A stretch of DNA of 64,000 nucleotides from Streptomyces microflavus (GCF_014650075.1 NZ_BMUG01000010.1:186001-250000); one strand, 5' to 3'. Positions 43,220 to 54,830 are shown, counted from the first letter of the stretch. A program made the numbers and translations. Notes: generated from the letters alone by a model not told the origin.

Positions 43220-44035
43220 ATGACACCGTCCACGAACGACCCCACCTGGGATCCCCAGCAGTACCTGCGCCACGCGGACCACCGCACCCGCCCCTTCCAG
43301 GACCTCCTGGCCCGGATCGGCGACCTCCCCGGCCACCCCGCGCCCCGCATCGCCGACCTCGGCTGCGGCGCCGGAAACGTCACCGCCCTCCTCGCCGACC
43401 GTTGGCCGCAGGCGCGCATCACCGGCTACGACACCTCCCCGCAGATGCTCGCCGAAGCCGCCGCCCACGCCCGCCCGCCCCTCCTCGACTTCGCGGAGGC
43501 CGACGCCGCCACCTGGACGCCCACCGAGACGTACGGCCTGATCGTCTCCACCTCCGCGCTCCAGTGGATCCCCGGCCACACCGCGTACTTCCCCCGCTGG
43601 CTCGACGCCCTCGCCCCCGGCGGCACCCTCGCCTTCCAGGTCCCCGGCAACTTCACCGCCCCCAGCCACACCCTCCTCGCCCGGCTCCGCGAGTCCGACC
43701 GCTGGCGCCCCCGGCTCCACGGCACCGGCGATCGCACCGCCGCCGTCCTGGACCCCACCGACTACCTCACCCGCCTGCGGGACCTGGGCTGCACCGCGGA
43801 CGTCTGGGAGACCACCTACCTCCAGACCCTCCAGGGCGAGGACGCCGTCCTCGACTGGGTCAAGGGCACCGCCCTGCGCCCCGTCCTCACCGCCCTGGCC
43901 GACGACCCCGAGGCCCGCGACGCGTTCCTCACCGAATACCGCGACCTGCTCCGCGAGGCGTACCCGCCCGGCCCGTACGGCACGGTCTTCCCGTTCCGCC
44001 GCATCTTCGCCGTAGCCCGAAAGGGGGAGCAGTGA
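43220..44035 (+). CDS. tam: Trans-aconitate 2-methyltransferase-like SAM methyltransferase
   Basis: This 271-residue protein matches Tam: WDPQQYLRHADHRTRPFQDLLARI at the start (typical of the family), SAM motif IADLGCGAGNVTALLADRWP, and the DTSPQMLAEA and ALQWIPGHTAYFPRW segments. The enzyme methyl-esterifies trans-aconitate, which detoxifies an aconitase inhibitor. A GTG at 43205 is an alternative start with no ribosome-binding site. Its TGA overlaps the GTG of the glyoxalase gene. MarR operators precede it. Confidence 0.88.
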   Translation: MTPSTNDPTWDPQQYLRHADHRTRPFQDLLARIGDLPGHPAPRIADLGCGAGNVTALLADRWPQARITGYDTSPQMLAEAAAHARPPLLDFAEADAATWTPTETYGLIVSTSALQWIPGHTAYFPRWLDALAPGGTLAFQVPGNFTAPSHTLLARLRESDRWRPRLHGTGDRTAAVLDPTDYLTRLRDLGCTADVWETTYLQTLQGEDAVLDWVKGTALRPVLTALADDPEARDAFLTEYRDLLREAYPPGPYGTVFPFRRIFAVARKGEQ

Positions 44036-44409
44036 CCGCTTCCGTGGGCCTCGCCGCCGTCGACCACGTACAGCTGGCCGCCCCACCCGGCTCCGAGGAC
44101 GCCCTGCGCGCCTTCTACACCGGTGCCCTGGGCATGACGGAGATCCCGAAACCCCCGGTACTGGCCGCCCGCGGCGGCTGCTGGTTCGCCGCCGGCCCCG
44201 TCCAGCTCCACCTGGGCATCGAGCAGGACTTCCGCCCCGCGAAGAAGGCCCACCCGGGCCTGCGCGTCACCGGGATCGTGGAGTACGCGGCCCGCCTGGA
44301 GGCCCACGGCGTGGAGATCACCTGGGACGGAGACCTCCCCGGCCACCGCCGCTTCTACGCCCACGACCCGGCGGGCAACCGACTGGAGTTCCTGGAGCCG
44401 GACGCGTAA
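44032..44409 (+). CDS. VOC-family (glyoxalase/dioxygenase-like) protein
   Basis: This 125-residue protein is a VOC domain: AAVDHVQLAAPPG at the first metal-binding strand, FYTGALGMTEIP, and the C-terminal DPAGNRLEFLEPD with the Glu ligand. GTG at 44032 overlaps the methyltransferase stop by four bases (GTGA), preceded by a strong GGGGGAG. Co-expression with the Tam-like enzyme under MarR control suggests a small-molecule stress role. The substrate is unknown. Confidence 0.88.
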   Translation: MTASVGLAAVDHVQLAAPPGSEDALRAFYTGALGMTEIPKPPVLAARGGCWFAAGPVQLHLGIEQDFRPAKKAHPGLRVTGIVEYAARLEAHGVEITWDGDLPGHRRFYAHDPAGNRLEFLEPDA

Positions 44410-44430
44410 GCCCGACCGGCCCCACAGCGC

Positions 44431-45029
44431 CTACAGCGCCTTCAGTGCCTCCGCCGAGATGTCGATGTCGACGGGGAACGGCACTCCCGTCTTCAGCCGG
44501 TCGTGGTGGATCCCGGTCAGCGCGTACGCCTTCGTCACCGGGTCCAGCTCGTAGACCCGCACGACGGGGTGCTGGTCGGTCCCGGTCATTTCCACCAGCC
44601 AGAAGTGCGGGATGCCGGCGGTCGCGTACCTGTGCGGCTTGGTCCCGTGATCGCGGGCCTCCGAGTCGGGGGAGACGACTTCCACGGCGAGGAGGATGTC
44701 TGCGGCCTGGTACCGGTTCACGTCCGGCCCGGTGACCGCCTCGGCCCGTACGACGGAGACATCGGGTTCCGACCCGTTCCGCCGGTCCAGCACCACGGTC
44801 ATCTGGCGGCGGACCTTCATCTCCGCCGGTGCCGTACTGCGCAGTCCCGTCACCAGCAGATCGATCACCGTGCTGTGAAACAGCCGCTGCGGACTCACGA
44901 AAACCAGGCTCCCGTCGATCAGCTGCGCAGCTGCGTGTGCGGCGGGAGATCGGGCAGCGTGAACAGATCGTCCACGGTGTAGCCGTCCAGCGGGGGCCGC
45001 GGCCAGCGTGAGCTGAGCGCGGTGGTCAT
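44431..45029 (-). pseudogene. Uma2-family nuclease-like gene broken by an 8-bp tandem duplication
   Basis: The gene starts at ATG 45029 (MTTALSSRWPRPPL, GGGAGAA upstream) and reads DLFTLPDLPPHTQL to a TGA at 44919. The rest of the Uma2 domain (LIDGSLVFVSPQRLFHS, EPDVSV and VEVVSPDS) is intact in another frame and ends at 44431. The cause is visible: CAGCTGCG is repeated in tandem at 44920-44935; removing one copy restores one ~197-residue protein. Uma2 proteins belong to the PD-(D/E)XK-like superfamily and are common in Streptomyces; their function is unclear. Loss is therefore recent, or the repeat is a slippage switch. Confidence 0.85.
44920..44935. repeat. 8-bp tandem duplication that breaks the Uma2 frame
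   Basis: CAGCTGCG occurs twice in tandem (44920-44927, 44928-44935). Deleting one unit joins the two halves of the Uma2 gene in frame. Confidence 0.9.
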
Positions 45030-45132
45030 GGTTTCTCCCATGGACGGGATTCTGTGCCCTGCCGACCACACCACGGCGGGAAATCCGCAGCCGTCATCAC
45101 AACGGGTCACGCGCCGGGGAAGGGTGACGGGA

Positions 45133-45813
45133 TCAGCTCTTCCGGTGCCCTATCAGCCGCGGCTTCGACTCCAGGTTCTCCAGCCCGTGCCAGCACAGGT
45201 TCACCAGGTGGGCCGCGACCTCCGCCTTCTTCGGCTTGCGGACGTCCAGCCACCACTGGCCGGTCAGCGCCACCATCCCCACCAGCGCCTGGGCGTACAG
45301 CGGGGCCAGCTTCGGGTCGAAGCCGCGGGCCTTGAACTCCAGGCCCAGGATGTCCTCCACCTGCGTGGCGATATCGCTGATCAGCGACGCGAACGTGCCC
45401 GTCGACTGCGCCACCGGGGAGTCCCGCACCAGGATCCGGAAACCGTCCGTGTACGACTCGATGTAGTCCAGCAGCGCGAACGCCGCCTGCTCCAGCAGCT
45501 CCCGCGGATGCCCCGCCGTGAGCGCCCCCTGCACCATGTCCAGCAACCGGCGCATCTCGCGGTCGACGACCACCGCGTACAGGCCCTCCTTGCCGCCGAA
45601 GTGCTCGTACACCACCGGCTTCGAGACCCCGGCGCGGGCCGCGATCTCCTCCACCGACGTGCCCTCGAACCCCTTGTCGGCGAAGAGGGCCCGGCCGATG
45701 TCCAGCAGCTGCTCGCGGCGCTCCTTGCCCGTCATCCGGACCCGCCGGGCCCGCCGGGAGGCGGTGGGTCTGCTCTTCTCGCTGCTGCCGTCGGTCGCCA
45801 CGTCGTCAATCAT
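45133..45813 (-). CDS. TetR-family transcriptional regulator
   Basis: This 226-residue protein has an N-terminal TetR HTH: RREQLLDIGRALFADKGFEG, then TSVEEIAARAGVSKPVVYEH and FGGKEGLYAVV. Its C-terminal ligand domain includes FALLDYIESYTDGFRIL. ATG at 45813 overlaps the stop of the desaturase gene by four bases, so the pair is one transcript and it very probably regulates the desaturase, as fatty-acid TetR regulators do. The candidate operator is at 46860-46879, upstream of the desaturase gene. Confidence 0.9.
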   Translation of the reverse strand: MIDDVATDGSSEKSRPTASRRARRVRMTGKERREQLLDIGRALFADKGFEGTSVEEIAARAGVSKPVVYEHFGGKEGLYAVVVDREMRRLLDMVQGALTAGHPRELLEQAAFALLDYIESYTDGFRILVRDSPVAQSTGTFASLISDIATQVEDILGLEFKARGFDPKLAPLYAQALVGMVALTGQWWLDVRKPKKAEVAAHLVNLCWHGLENLESKPRLIGHRKS

Positions 45814-46811
45814 GCCGGGTCGGCCGGTACGGGCGTGCGCCGGGCATCGATACGGGCAGCGTCCGGCCACCGCACGTCGGACGCCCACCCCAGCTGCTCG
45901 AACCAGCGGATCAGCCGGGCACTGGAGTCGATCTGCCCCCGCATCACCCCGTGCCGCGCACTCGTCGGGTCCGCGTGGTGCAGGTTGTGCCACGACTCGC
46001 CGCACGACAGCACCGCCAGCCACCACACGTTCCCCGAACGGTCACGGGACTTGAAGGGACGCTTGCCGACCGCGTGGCAGATCGAGTTGATCGACCACGT
46101 CACGTGGTGCAGCAGCGCGACCCGCACCAGCGAACCCCAGAAGAAGGCCGTCGCCGCACCCCACCACGACATCGTCACCAGACCGCCCACCAGCGGCGGA
46201 ATCGCCAGCGAGACGATCGTGAAGGAGAGGAAGTGGCGCGAGATACCCCGGATCGCCGGGTCCCTGATCAGATCGGGGGCGTACTTCTGCTGCGGAGTCT
46301 GCTCCTCGTCGAACATCCACGCGATGTGCGCCCACCACAGGCCCTTCATCAGCGCCGGCAGGGTCTCCCCGAACCGCCACGGCGAATGCGGGTCACCCTC
46401 CGCGTCCGAGAACCTGTGGTGCTTGCGGTGATCGGCCACCCACCGCACCAGGGGCCCCTCCACCGCCAGCGAACCCATCACGGCCAGCGCGATCCGCAGC
46501 GGACGCTTCGCCTTGAACGAACCGTGCGTGAAGTACCGGTGGAAGCCGATCGTGATGCCGTGGCAGCCGATGAAGTACATCGCCACCATCAGCCCCACGT
46601 CCAGCCAGCTCACCCCCCACCCCCACACCAGCGGCACCGCCGCCAGCAGGGCCACGAACGGCACCACGATGAACGCCAGCAGCGCGAACTGCTCGATCGA
46701 CCTCTTCTTTTCCCCGCCGAGCGTCGCGGGCGGAAGAGTGGCGGTGGCGGTAGGGGTCGCGCCGGCGGCGGATGGGCCGGACTCGTCGATCACGTCGGGC
46801 GTGGACGGCAT
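45810..46811 (-). CDS. Acyl-CoA/acyl-lipid desaturase
   Basis: This 333-residue membrane di-iron desaturase has the three His boxes: HRYFTH, HRKHH and HNLHH, and four membrane segments. It introduces a double bond (delta-9 type) into fatty acyl chains, changing membrane fluidity. The N-terminus is Ser/Thr/Ala-rich. ATG at 46811 was chosen because it precedes MPSTPDVIDES and a GGGGGA site lies upstream. It is followed by the TetR gene with an ATGA overlap. Confidence 0.92.
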   Translation of the reverse strand: MPSTPDVIDESGPSAAGATPTATATLPPATLGGEKKRSIEQFALLAFIVVPFVALLAAVPLVWGWGVSWLDVGLMVAMYFIGCHGITIGFHRYFTHGSFKAKRPLRIALAVMGSLAVEGPLVRWVADHRKHHRFSDAEGDPHSPWRFGETLPALMKGLWWAHIAWMFDEEQTPQQKYAPDLIRDPAIRGISRHFLSFTIVSLAIPPLVGGLVTMSWWGAATAFFWGSLVRVALLHHVTWSINSICHAVGKRPFKSRDRSGNVWWLAVLSCGESWHNLHHADPTSARHGVMRGQIDSSARLIRWFEQLGWASDVRWPDAARIDARRTPVPADPA

Positions 46812-47205
46812 AGGGGAGTCCCCCGGAGGGTGAGGAAGCGGTACGCGGACGGCCCTGGCTACGGTTCCGTAACCTACGGCTTGGTAAGTATGGCAGTGAC
46901 GGGCCCCACAACACGAGAACCCGGTCCAGCCCGTCACCCGCGGTACCCCACACCCTCCGCGGGGTAGGGCACCAGTGCCGACGGCAAACGTCCGCCCCCC
47001 CCCACCAGGGCTGCGGACACGCCGAAGGCGACGACACCTATCCTGGAAGGGTCGGACAGCGCGGTCCGCACCCGCTCGTCGGGGCGTGGCAACAGCACCG
47101 CTGCATGCCGCAGGGCCCCGGACCCCGCCCACGCGCCTCCCACCACCGTCAACGGGAGACGCCGAAGCGACGCACCTCCTCATTCACTGCAAGGAGCCGC
47201 ACACT
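46812..47205. promoter_or_regulatory. 394-base divergent region: desaturase and ppc promoters, TACGG operator
   Basis: Bases 46860-46879 contain three alternating half sites: TACGG-TT-CCGTA-ACC-TACGG, two overlapping perfect palindromes. This is a good TetR operator for the desaturase gene at its 5' side. Toward ppc, AAGGAG (47191-47196) is the ribosome-binding site nine bases before the GTG. A run of nine C residues occurs near 46997. No further gene is seen. Confidence 0.65.
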
Positions 47206-49935
<2,730 letters not shown>

Positions 49936-49961
49936 CGCCCGTACGTACACCGCACGGAAAA

Positions 49962-50012
49962 GGGGCGGTCCTGCTACAGCGCGACGAACGTCGCCACCAG
50001 CAGGACCGCCCC
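49962..50012. terminator. Stem-loop between ppc and convergent membrane-protein gene
   Basis: GGGGCGGTCCTGCT pairs perfectly with AGCAGGACCGCCCC over 14 bp, enclosing 23 bases. The 3' arm lies in the coding end of the convergent gene, so the structure can serve both genes. Confidence 0.7.
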
Positions 50013-50444
50013 CGCCGTTCCCACACCCCACGCCGTACGCGTCATCCGCAGCCCGCCGCCGATCACGAACCCGGCCAGCACCATCGCCCCGCCCAACGGC
50101 GTCCAGGCATGCAGAAAGCCCGGCATCCCCGTGCGGACCACCACATCGGAACCGGGCTTCACCACCACCGGGAAACGGTCTCCCTTCTCCGCGGCGACCG
50201 ACCTCTCCACCACCACCCGCGGCCGTGCCGACGACGTCGCGTCCGGCTCGTACCGGCCCGTGCAGGTCTCCTCACCGCACTCCGTCACCGTCAGCGTGCC
50301 GTGCTCACGCCCCTGCGCCAGGACCACATGGTGCGCGGCATCCCACGACGACCACACCCCCGCGACCAGCAGCACCAGGGCGACCAGCCCCATGGCGGTC
50401 CGACGGCCCACGAGCGCCGCACGCTGGGAAGAGCTCCGCTTCAT
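49974..50444 (-). CDS. Membrane protein of unknown function
   Basis: This 156-residue protein has a basic N-terminus (MKRSSSQRAALVGRR), one N-terminal helix (TAMGLVALVLLVAGVWSSW), a soluble middle part with a Cys pair (TECGEETCTGRYEP), and two C-terminal helices (GGAMVLAGFVIGGGLRM, AWGVGTAGAVLLVATF). The middle part probably lies outside. The layout resembles DUF3592-type proteins, but I cannot support the family. It lies downstream of the pth gene on the same strand and is convergent with ppc. Confidence 0.65.
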   Translation of the reverse strand: MKRSSSQRAALVGRRTAMGLVALVLLVAGVWSSWDAAHHVVLAQGREHGTLTVTECGEETCTGRYEPDATSSARPRVVVERSVAAEKGDRFPVVVKPGSDVVVRTGMPGFLHAWTPLGGAMVLAGFVIGGGLRMTRTAWGVGTAGAVLLVATFVAL

Positions 50445-50519
50445 GGGGGCAGATCCTTGGCCAGAGCACAGCCCCCGGTCAACCTGCGGCCGGAAAACGC
50501 CCCAGCAGCGGCAGGAATG

Positions 50520-50575
50520 TCAGGAGTTGTACGCAGCGCTCCGTCACCGCGCGAAGGGCCTCAGGAGTTGTACGC
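50520..50575. repeat. 15-bp direct repeat copying the pth 3' end
   Basis: TCAGGAGTTGTACGC occurs at 50520-50534 and again at 50561-50575, where it encodes the last residues and stop of pth. The copy 41 bases downstream is a remnant of a small duplication. Confidence 0.75.
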
Positions 50576-51154
50576 GCTCTGCGCCCGCTCCAGCCCCTCC
50601 GCCAGCAGACACTCCACCGCATCCGCCGCCCGGTCCACCAGGAACGCCAGCTCCTTGCGCTCCACCGAACCGAAATCCTTCAGCACGAAATCCGCGACCT
50701 GCATCCGCCCCGGCGGCCGCCCGATCCCGAACCGCACCCGGTGATAATCCGGACCCATCGACTTCGTCATCGACTTCAGCCCGTTGTGCCCGTTGTCCCC
50801 GCCGCCCAGCTTCAGCCGCAGCATCCCGTAATCGATGTCCAACTCGTCATGGACCGCCACGACGTGGTCCAGCGGCACCTTGTAGAAGTCCCGCAGCGCC
50901 GTCACCGGACCGCCCGACAGATTCATGTACGACATCGGCTTCGCCAGCACCACCCGCCGGCTCCCCGGACCCGGCGGACCGATCCGCCCCTCCACCACCT
51001 GCGCCTGCGCCTTCTGCGCCCGCTTGAACTTCCCGCCGATCCGTGTCGCCAGCAGATCGGCCACCATGAACCCGACGTTGTGCCGGTTCGCCGCGTACTC
51101 GGGGCCGGGGTTGCCGAGGCCCACGATGAGCCAGGGGTCGGTGGCGTCGGACAT
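50561..51154 (-). CDS. pth: Peptidyl-tRNA hydrolase
   Basis: This 197-residue enzyme releases tRNA from peptidyl-tRNA that drops off ribosomes. Conserved elements are VGLGNPGPEYAANRHNVGF (with catalytic His), KPMSYMNLSGGP, VVAVHDELDI, and GGGDNGHNGLKS. The length and motifs are standard. It follows the rplY gene with a gap of 150 bases on the same strand; rplY-pth linkage is common in Actinobacteria. Confidence 0.97.
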   Translation of the reverse strand: MSDATDPWLIVGLGNPGPEYAANRHNVGFMVADLLATRIGGKFKRAQKAQAQVVEGRIGPPGPGSRRVVLAKPMSYMNLSGGPVTALRDFYKVPLDHVVAVHDELDIDYGMLRLKLGGGDNGHNGLKSMTKSMGPDYHRVRFGIGRPPGRMQVADFVLKDFGSVERKELAFLVDRAADAVECLLAEGLERAQSAYNS

Positions 51155-51304
51155 CAGCGCTCGGTCTCCTCGTATGCGGGGTCACGGGTCGTACGCGGGG
51201 GCAGGGGTCACAGGAAACGGGGCGGCGGCTCCCCCGGAAGGGAACCACCACCCCGTCAGTCAAGCAGGCAAGCAGTCAAGCAGGTGGAACGGGAGCGGCG
51301 AGGA

Positions 51305-51889
51305 TCAGGCCTCGACGGTCTCGGTCTCGGCGTCCGCGGACGGCTCCTCGGCCTGCGCGGCGACGACCTGGATCACGATGGCGTCCTCGTCACCGGCGAG
51401 CACGGAGCCCTTCGGCAGCGGGATGTCCTTCGCGACGATCGAGTCACCGGCGTCCAGACCCGCGACGGAGACCGTCACGGACTCGGGGATGTGGGTGGCC
51501 TCGGCCTCGACGAGCAGCGTGTTCAGCACGAACTCCAGCAGGTTGGCGCCCGGCGCCAGGTCGCCCTCGGCGTGCACCGCGATCTCGACGTTGACCTTCT
51601 CGCCGCGCTTCACGGTCAGCAGGTCGACGTGCTCGATGGTGCCCTTGAGGGGGTGACGCTGCACGGCCTTCGGGATGACCAGCGCGTCCTTGCCGTCGAT
51701 CTCCAGACCGATCAGCACGTTCGCCGTACGGAGCGCCAGCTGCAGCTCGTGACCCGGCAGCGTGATGTGGACCGACTCGGCACCGTGGCCGTAGATGACC
51801 GCGGGGACCTGGTTGGCACGACGGGTACGGCGGGCAGCGCCCTTGCCGAACTCGGTACGGACCTCAGCGGCGAGCTTGATCTCAGCCAT
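51305..51889 (-). CDS. rplY: 50S ribosomal protein L25/general stress protein Ctc
   Basis: This 194-residue Ctc-type L25 binds 5S rRNA through its N-terminal domain (KLAAEVRTEFGKGAARRTRR, VPAVIYGHG) and carries the C-terminal TL5-like beta domain (TVSVAGLDAGDSI). An acidic tail (EEPSADAETETVEA) follows. It lies between prs and pth, a normal actinobacterial order. A good ribosome-binding site (GAGGAG) precedes ATG 51889. Confidence 0.95.
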   Translation of the reverse strand: MAEIKLAAEVRTEFGKGAARRTRRANQVPAVIYGHGAESVHITLPGHELQLALRTANVLIGLEIDGKDALVIPKAVQRHPLKGTIEHVDLLTVKRGEKVNVEIAVHAEGDLAPGANLLEFVLNTLLVEAEATHIPESVTVSVAGLDAGDSIVAKDIPLPKGSVLAGDEDAIVIQVVAAQAEEPSADAETETVEA

Positions 51890-52097
51890 GGTTGCACTCC
51901 TCGTCAGGTGACGGAACCGTCGAAATACGGAACACGAACGGTCACCCGGCCCACGACAGGCCTGCTACGAAGAGCGCGTCGATAACGGACCGCCGTACAC
52001 ACAGGTACGGCCTCCCTCGCCGAGCAACTCGCTGAGTCTACCCGGCGGGGAGGCCGCACCCCAAAGTGGATCACCAACAGGGCCAGGGGCCCTGCTG

Positions 52098-53075
52098 TCA
52101 GCCCTGCTCCTCGAAGAGGCTCGTCACCGAACCGTCCTCGAACACCTCACGCACCGCACGCGCGATCGTCGGCGCGATCGACAGCACCGTGATCTTGTCC
52201 AGCTCCAGCTCACCCGGGGTCGGCAGCGTGTCCGTGAACACGAACTCACTCACCTTCGAGTTCTTCAGCCGGTCCGCCGCCGGACCCGACAGCACACCGT
52301 GCGTCGCCGTCACGATGACGTCCTCCGCACCGTGCGCGAACAGCGCGTCCGCAGCCGCACAGATCGTGCCGCCCGTGTCGATCATGTCGTCGACCAGCAC
52401 ACAGACCCGGCCCTCGACATTACCCACGACCTCGTGGACCGAGACCTGGTTCGGCACGTCCTTGTCACGGCGCTTGTGCACGATCGCCAGCGGCGCGTCC
52501 AGCCGGTCGCACCAGCGGTCGGCGACCCGCACCCGGCCCGCGTCCGGCGACACGATCGTCAGCTTGGAGCGGTCGACCTTGGCACCCACGTAGTCCGCCA
52601 GGATCGGCAGCGCGAACAGGTGGTCCACCGGGCCGTCGAAGAAGCCCTGGATCTGGTCCGTGTGCAGATCGACCGTGAGGATCCGGTCCGCACCCGCCGT
52701 CGCCATCAGGTCCGCCACCATGCGCGCCGAGATCGGCTCACGGCCACGGTGCTTCTTGTCCTGACGGGCGTACCCGTAGAACGGCACGATCACCGTGATC
52801 GAGCGGGCCGACGCGCGCTTCAGCGCGTCCAGCATGATCAGCTGCTCCATGATCCACTTGTTGATCGGAGCCGTGTGGCTCTGGATCAGGAAGCAGTCCG
52901 CGCCACGTGCCGACTCCTGGAACCGCACGTAGATCTCACCGTTGGCGAAATCGAAGGCCTTCGTCGGCACGAGACCGACACCCAGTTGATGTGCGACCTC
53001 CTCGGCCAGCTCGGGGTGGGCGCGGCCGGAGAAGAGCATCAGTTTCTTCTCGCCGGTCGTCTTGATCCCGGTCAC
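52098..53075 (-). CDS. prs: Ribose-phosphate diphosphokinase (PRPP synthase)
   Basis: This 325-residue class I PRPP synthase makes PRPP from ribose 5-phosphate and ATP for nucleotides, His and Trp. The conserved flexible loop is FYGYARQDKKHRGREP, the DLHTDQIQGFFDGP motif binds metal, and the PRPP-binding site is CVLVDDMIDTGGT. GTG at 53075 is the start. It lies directly downstream of glmU on the same strand with 119 bases between, a common arrangement. Confidence 0.97.
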   Translation of the reverse strand: MTGIKTTGEKKLMLFSGRAHPELAEEVAHQLGVGLVPTKAFDFANGEIYVRFQESARGADCFLIQSHTAPINKWIMEQLIMLDALKRASARSITVIVPFYGYARQDKKHRGREPISARMVADLMATAGADRILTVDLHTDQIQGFFDGPVDHLFALPILADYVGAKVDRSKLTIVSPDAGRVRVADRWCDRLDAPLAIVHKRRDKDVPNQVSVHEVVGNVEGRVCVLVDDMIDTGGTICAAADALFAHGAEDVIVTATHGVLSGPAADRLKNSKVSEFVFTDTLPTPGELELDKITVLSIAPTIARAVREVFEDGSVTSLFEEQG

Positions 53076-53194
53076 AGCACAGTCTCCTCAGACGTGTATC
53101 TGGCGCTGCACGCATAGGTCCCGATGTGCAACGAGCCAGCCGAAATGGGTGAGCATCTATCACGGTACGCCGTCACCGGCGCACCCGTTTCCGG

Positions 53195-54643
53195 TCAGCT
53201 TTGCCCGTCATGCTCCTGCGACGACGCCTGAGCGGCCTGAGCGGCTGCGCTGCCCGGACGCTTCCGGGCCACCCAACCCTCGATATTCCGCTGCTGGCCC
53301 CGCGCCACGGCGAGCGAACCGGAGGGAACATCCTTCGTGATGACCGACCCGGCCGCCGTGTAGACCCCGTCCCCGACCGTGACGGGTGCCACAAACATAT
53401 TGTCCGAACCGGTACGGCAATGGGAACCGATCGTCGTGTGGTGCTTGGCCACACCGTCGTAGTTCACGAAGACGCTCGCCGCACCGATGTTGGTGTGATC
53501 ACCGATCGTCGCGTCGCCCACGTAACTCAGGTGCGGGACCTTCGTCCCCTCCCCGATCGTCGCGTTCTTCATCTCCACGTACGTACCGGCCTTGGACTTC
53601 GTCCCCAGCCGCGTCCCCGGCCGCAGATACGCGTACGGGCCGACCAGCGCCCCCGGCCCGACCTCGGCCGAGTCCGTCACGGAGTTGTCGACACGGGCAC
53701 CGGCCCCGACGGAGGTGTCCGCGATCCGCGAGTTCGGCCCCACCTCGCTGTCCTCCGCGAGATGCGTCGTCCCCAGCAGCTGCGTCCCCGGGTGCACGAC
53801 CGCGTCACGCTCGTACGTCACCGTCGCGTCGATCAGCGTGGACGCCGGGTCCACCACCGTCACGCCCGCGAGCATCGCCCGCTCCAGCAGCCGCTCGTTC
53901 AGCAGCCGGCGCGCCTGCGCCAACTGGAGCCGGTTGTTGATGCCGAGGATCTCCCGGTGGTCGCCCGCGACGGACGCCCCGACCCGGTGCCCCGCCTCGC
54001 GCAGGATGGAGAGCACATCGGTGAGGTACTCCTCGCCCTGGCTGTTGTCGGTGCGCACCTTGCCCAGCGCGTCGGCCAGGAGCGACCCGTCGAACGCGAA
54101 CACCCCGGAGTTGATCTCCAGGATCGCCCGCTGCTCGTCGGTGGCGTCCTTGTGCTCGACGATCTCGGTGACCGCACCGGAGGCGGGGTCGCGCACGATG
54201 CGCCCGTAACCGGTGGAGTCCGGGACCTCGGCGGTCAGGACGGTGACCGCGTTGGCGTCGGCGGCGTGGGTGGCGGCGAGCGCGCCGAGCGTCTCGCCGG
54301 AGAGCAGCGGGGTGTCGCCGCAGACGACGATCACGGTGCCGTCGACAGCCCCGCCGAGCTCTTCGAGCCCCATGCGGACGGCGTGCCCGGTCCCGTTCTG
54401 CTCGGCCTGGAAGGCGGTGCGCACGGGGGCGTCGCCGGCGTTCAGGTGCGCGGTGACCTGCTCACTGGCGTGGCCGACGACCACGACGAGGTGCTGGGGG
54501 TCCAGCTCACGGGCGGCGGCGACGACATGTCCGACGAGCGAGCGCCCGGAGATCTCGTGCAGGACCTTGGGGGTCTTCGACTTCATGCGGGTGCCCTCAC
54601 CCGCTGCGAGGACGACGACGGCTGCCGGGCTGGTTGCGCTCAC
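53195..54643 (-). CDS. glmU: Bifunctional UDP-GlcNAc diphosphorylase/GlcN-1-P N-acetyltransferase
   Basis: This 482-residue enzyme performs the last two steps of UDP-GlcNAc synthesis. The N-terminal pyrophosphorylase starts AAVVVLAAGEGTRMKS and the C-terminal part is a left-handed beta-helix acetyltransferase with hexapeptide repeats (NSRIADTSVGAGARVDNS, SYVGDATIGDHTNIGA). GTG at 54643 was chosen; the longer reading reaches into the tRNA region. The C-terminus is Ala/Gln-rich. Confidence 0.97.
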   Translation of the reverse strand: MSATSPAAVVVLAAGEGTRMKSKTPKVLHEISGRSLVGHVVAAARELDPQHLVVVVGHASEQVTAHLNAGDAPVRTAFQAEQNGTGHAVRMGLEELGGAVDGTVIVVCGDTPLLSGETLGALAATHAADANAVTVLTAEVPDSTGYGRIVRDPASGAVTEIVEHKDATDEQRAILEINSGVFAFDGSLLADALGKVRTDNSQGEEYLTDVLSILREAGHRVGASVAGDHREILGINNRLQLAQARRLLNERLLERAMLAGVTVVDPASTLIDATVTYERDAVVHPGTQLLGTTHLAEDSEVGPNSRIADTSVGAGARVDNSVTDSAEVGPGALVGPYAYLRPGTRLGTKSKAGTYVEMKNATIGEGTKVPHLSYVGDATIGDHTNIGAASVFVNYDGVAKHHTTIGSHCRTGSDNMFVAPVTVGDGVYTAAGSVITKDVPSGSLAVARGQQRNIEGWVARKRPGSAAAQAAQASSQEHDGQS

Positions 54644-54712
54644 GGATGTGCCCTTCGGCTTCGGGTGGTGGTCATCCGCAGGATACCGGGGGTGTTTCGG
54701 CGGGGAATGGGG

Positions 54713-54743
54713 GCGGGCCCCGACCGGTGTGGTCGGGGCCCGC
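54713..54743 (-). terminator. Hairpin after tRNA-Gln
   Basis: GCGGGCCCCGACC and GGTCGGGGCCCGC form a perfect 13-bp stem with a five-base GGTGT loop. It starts eight bases beyond the 3' end of the minus-strand tRNA and precedes the glmU gene. Confidence 0.8.
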
Positions 54744-54750
54744 GAAGTTG

Positions 54751-54823
54751 CTCCGCCGCTAGGACTCGAACCTAGACCGAACACCTCCAAAGGGTGCCGT
54801 GCTGCCAATTACACTACGGCGGA
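54751..54823 (-). tRNA. tRNA-Gln (anticodon TTG)
   Basis: A 73-base cloverleaf on the minus strand: acceptor TCCGCCG/CGGCGGA, D-stem GTGT/GCAC, anticodon stem GCACC/GGTGT with loop CTTTGGA (anticodon TTG, reading CAA), variable loop TCGGT, T-stem CTAGG/CCTAG with loop TTCGAGT, and discriminator G. CCA is not encoded. The 5' end lies only seven bases after the stop of the HTH gene upstream, so the two may share a transcript. Confidence 0.96.
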
Positions 54824-54830
54824 ACACGCG

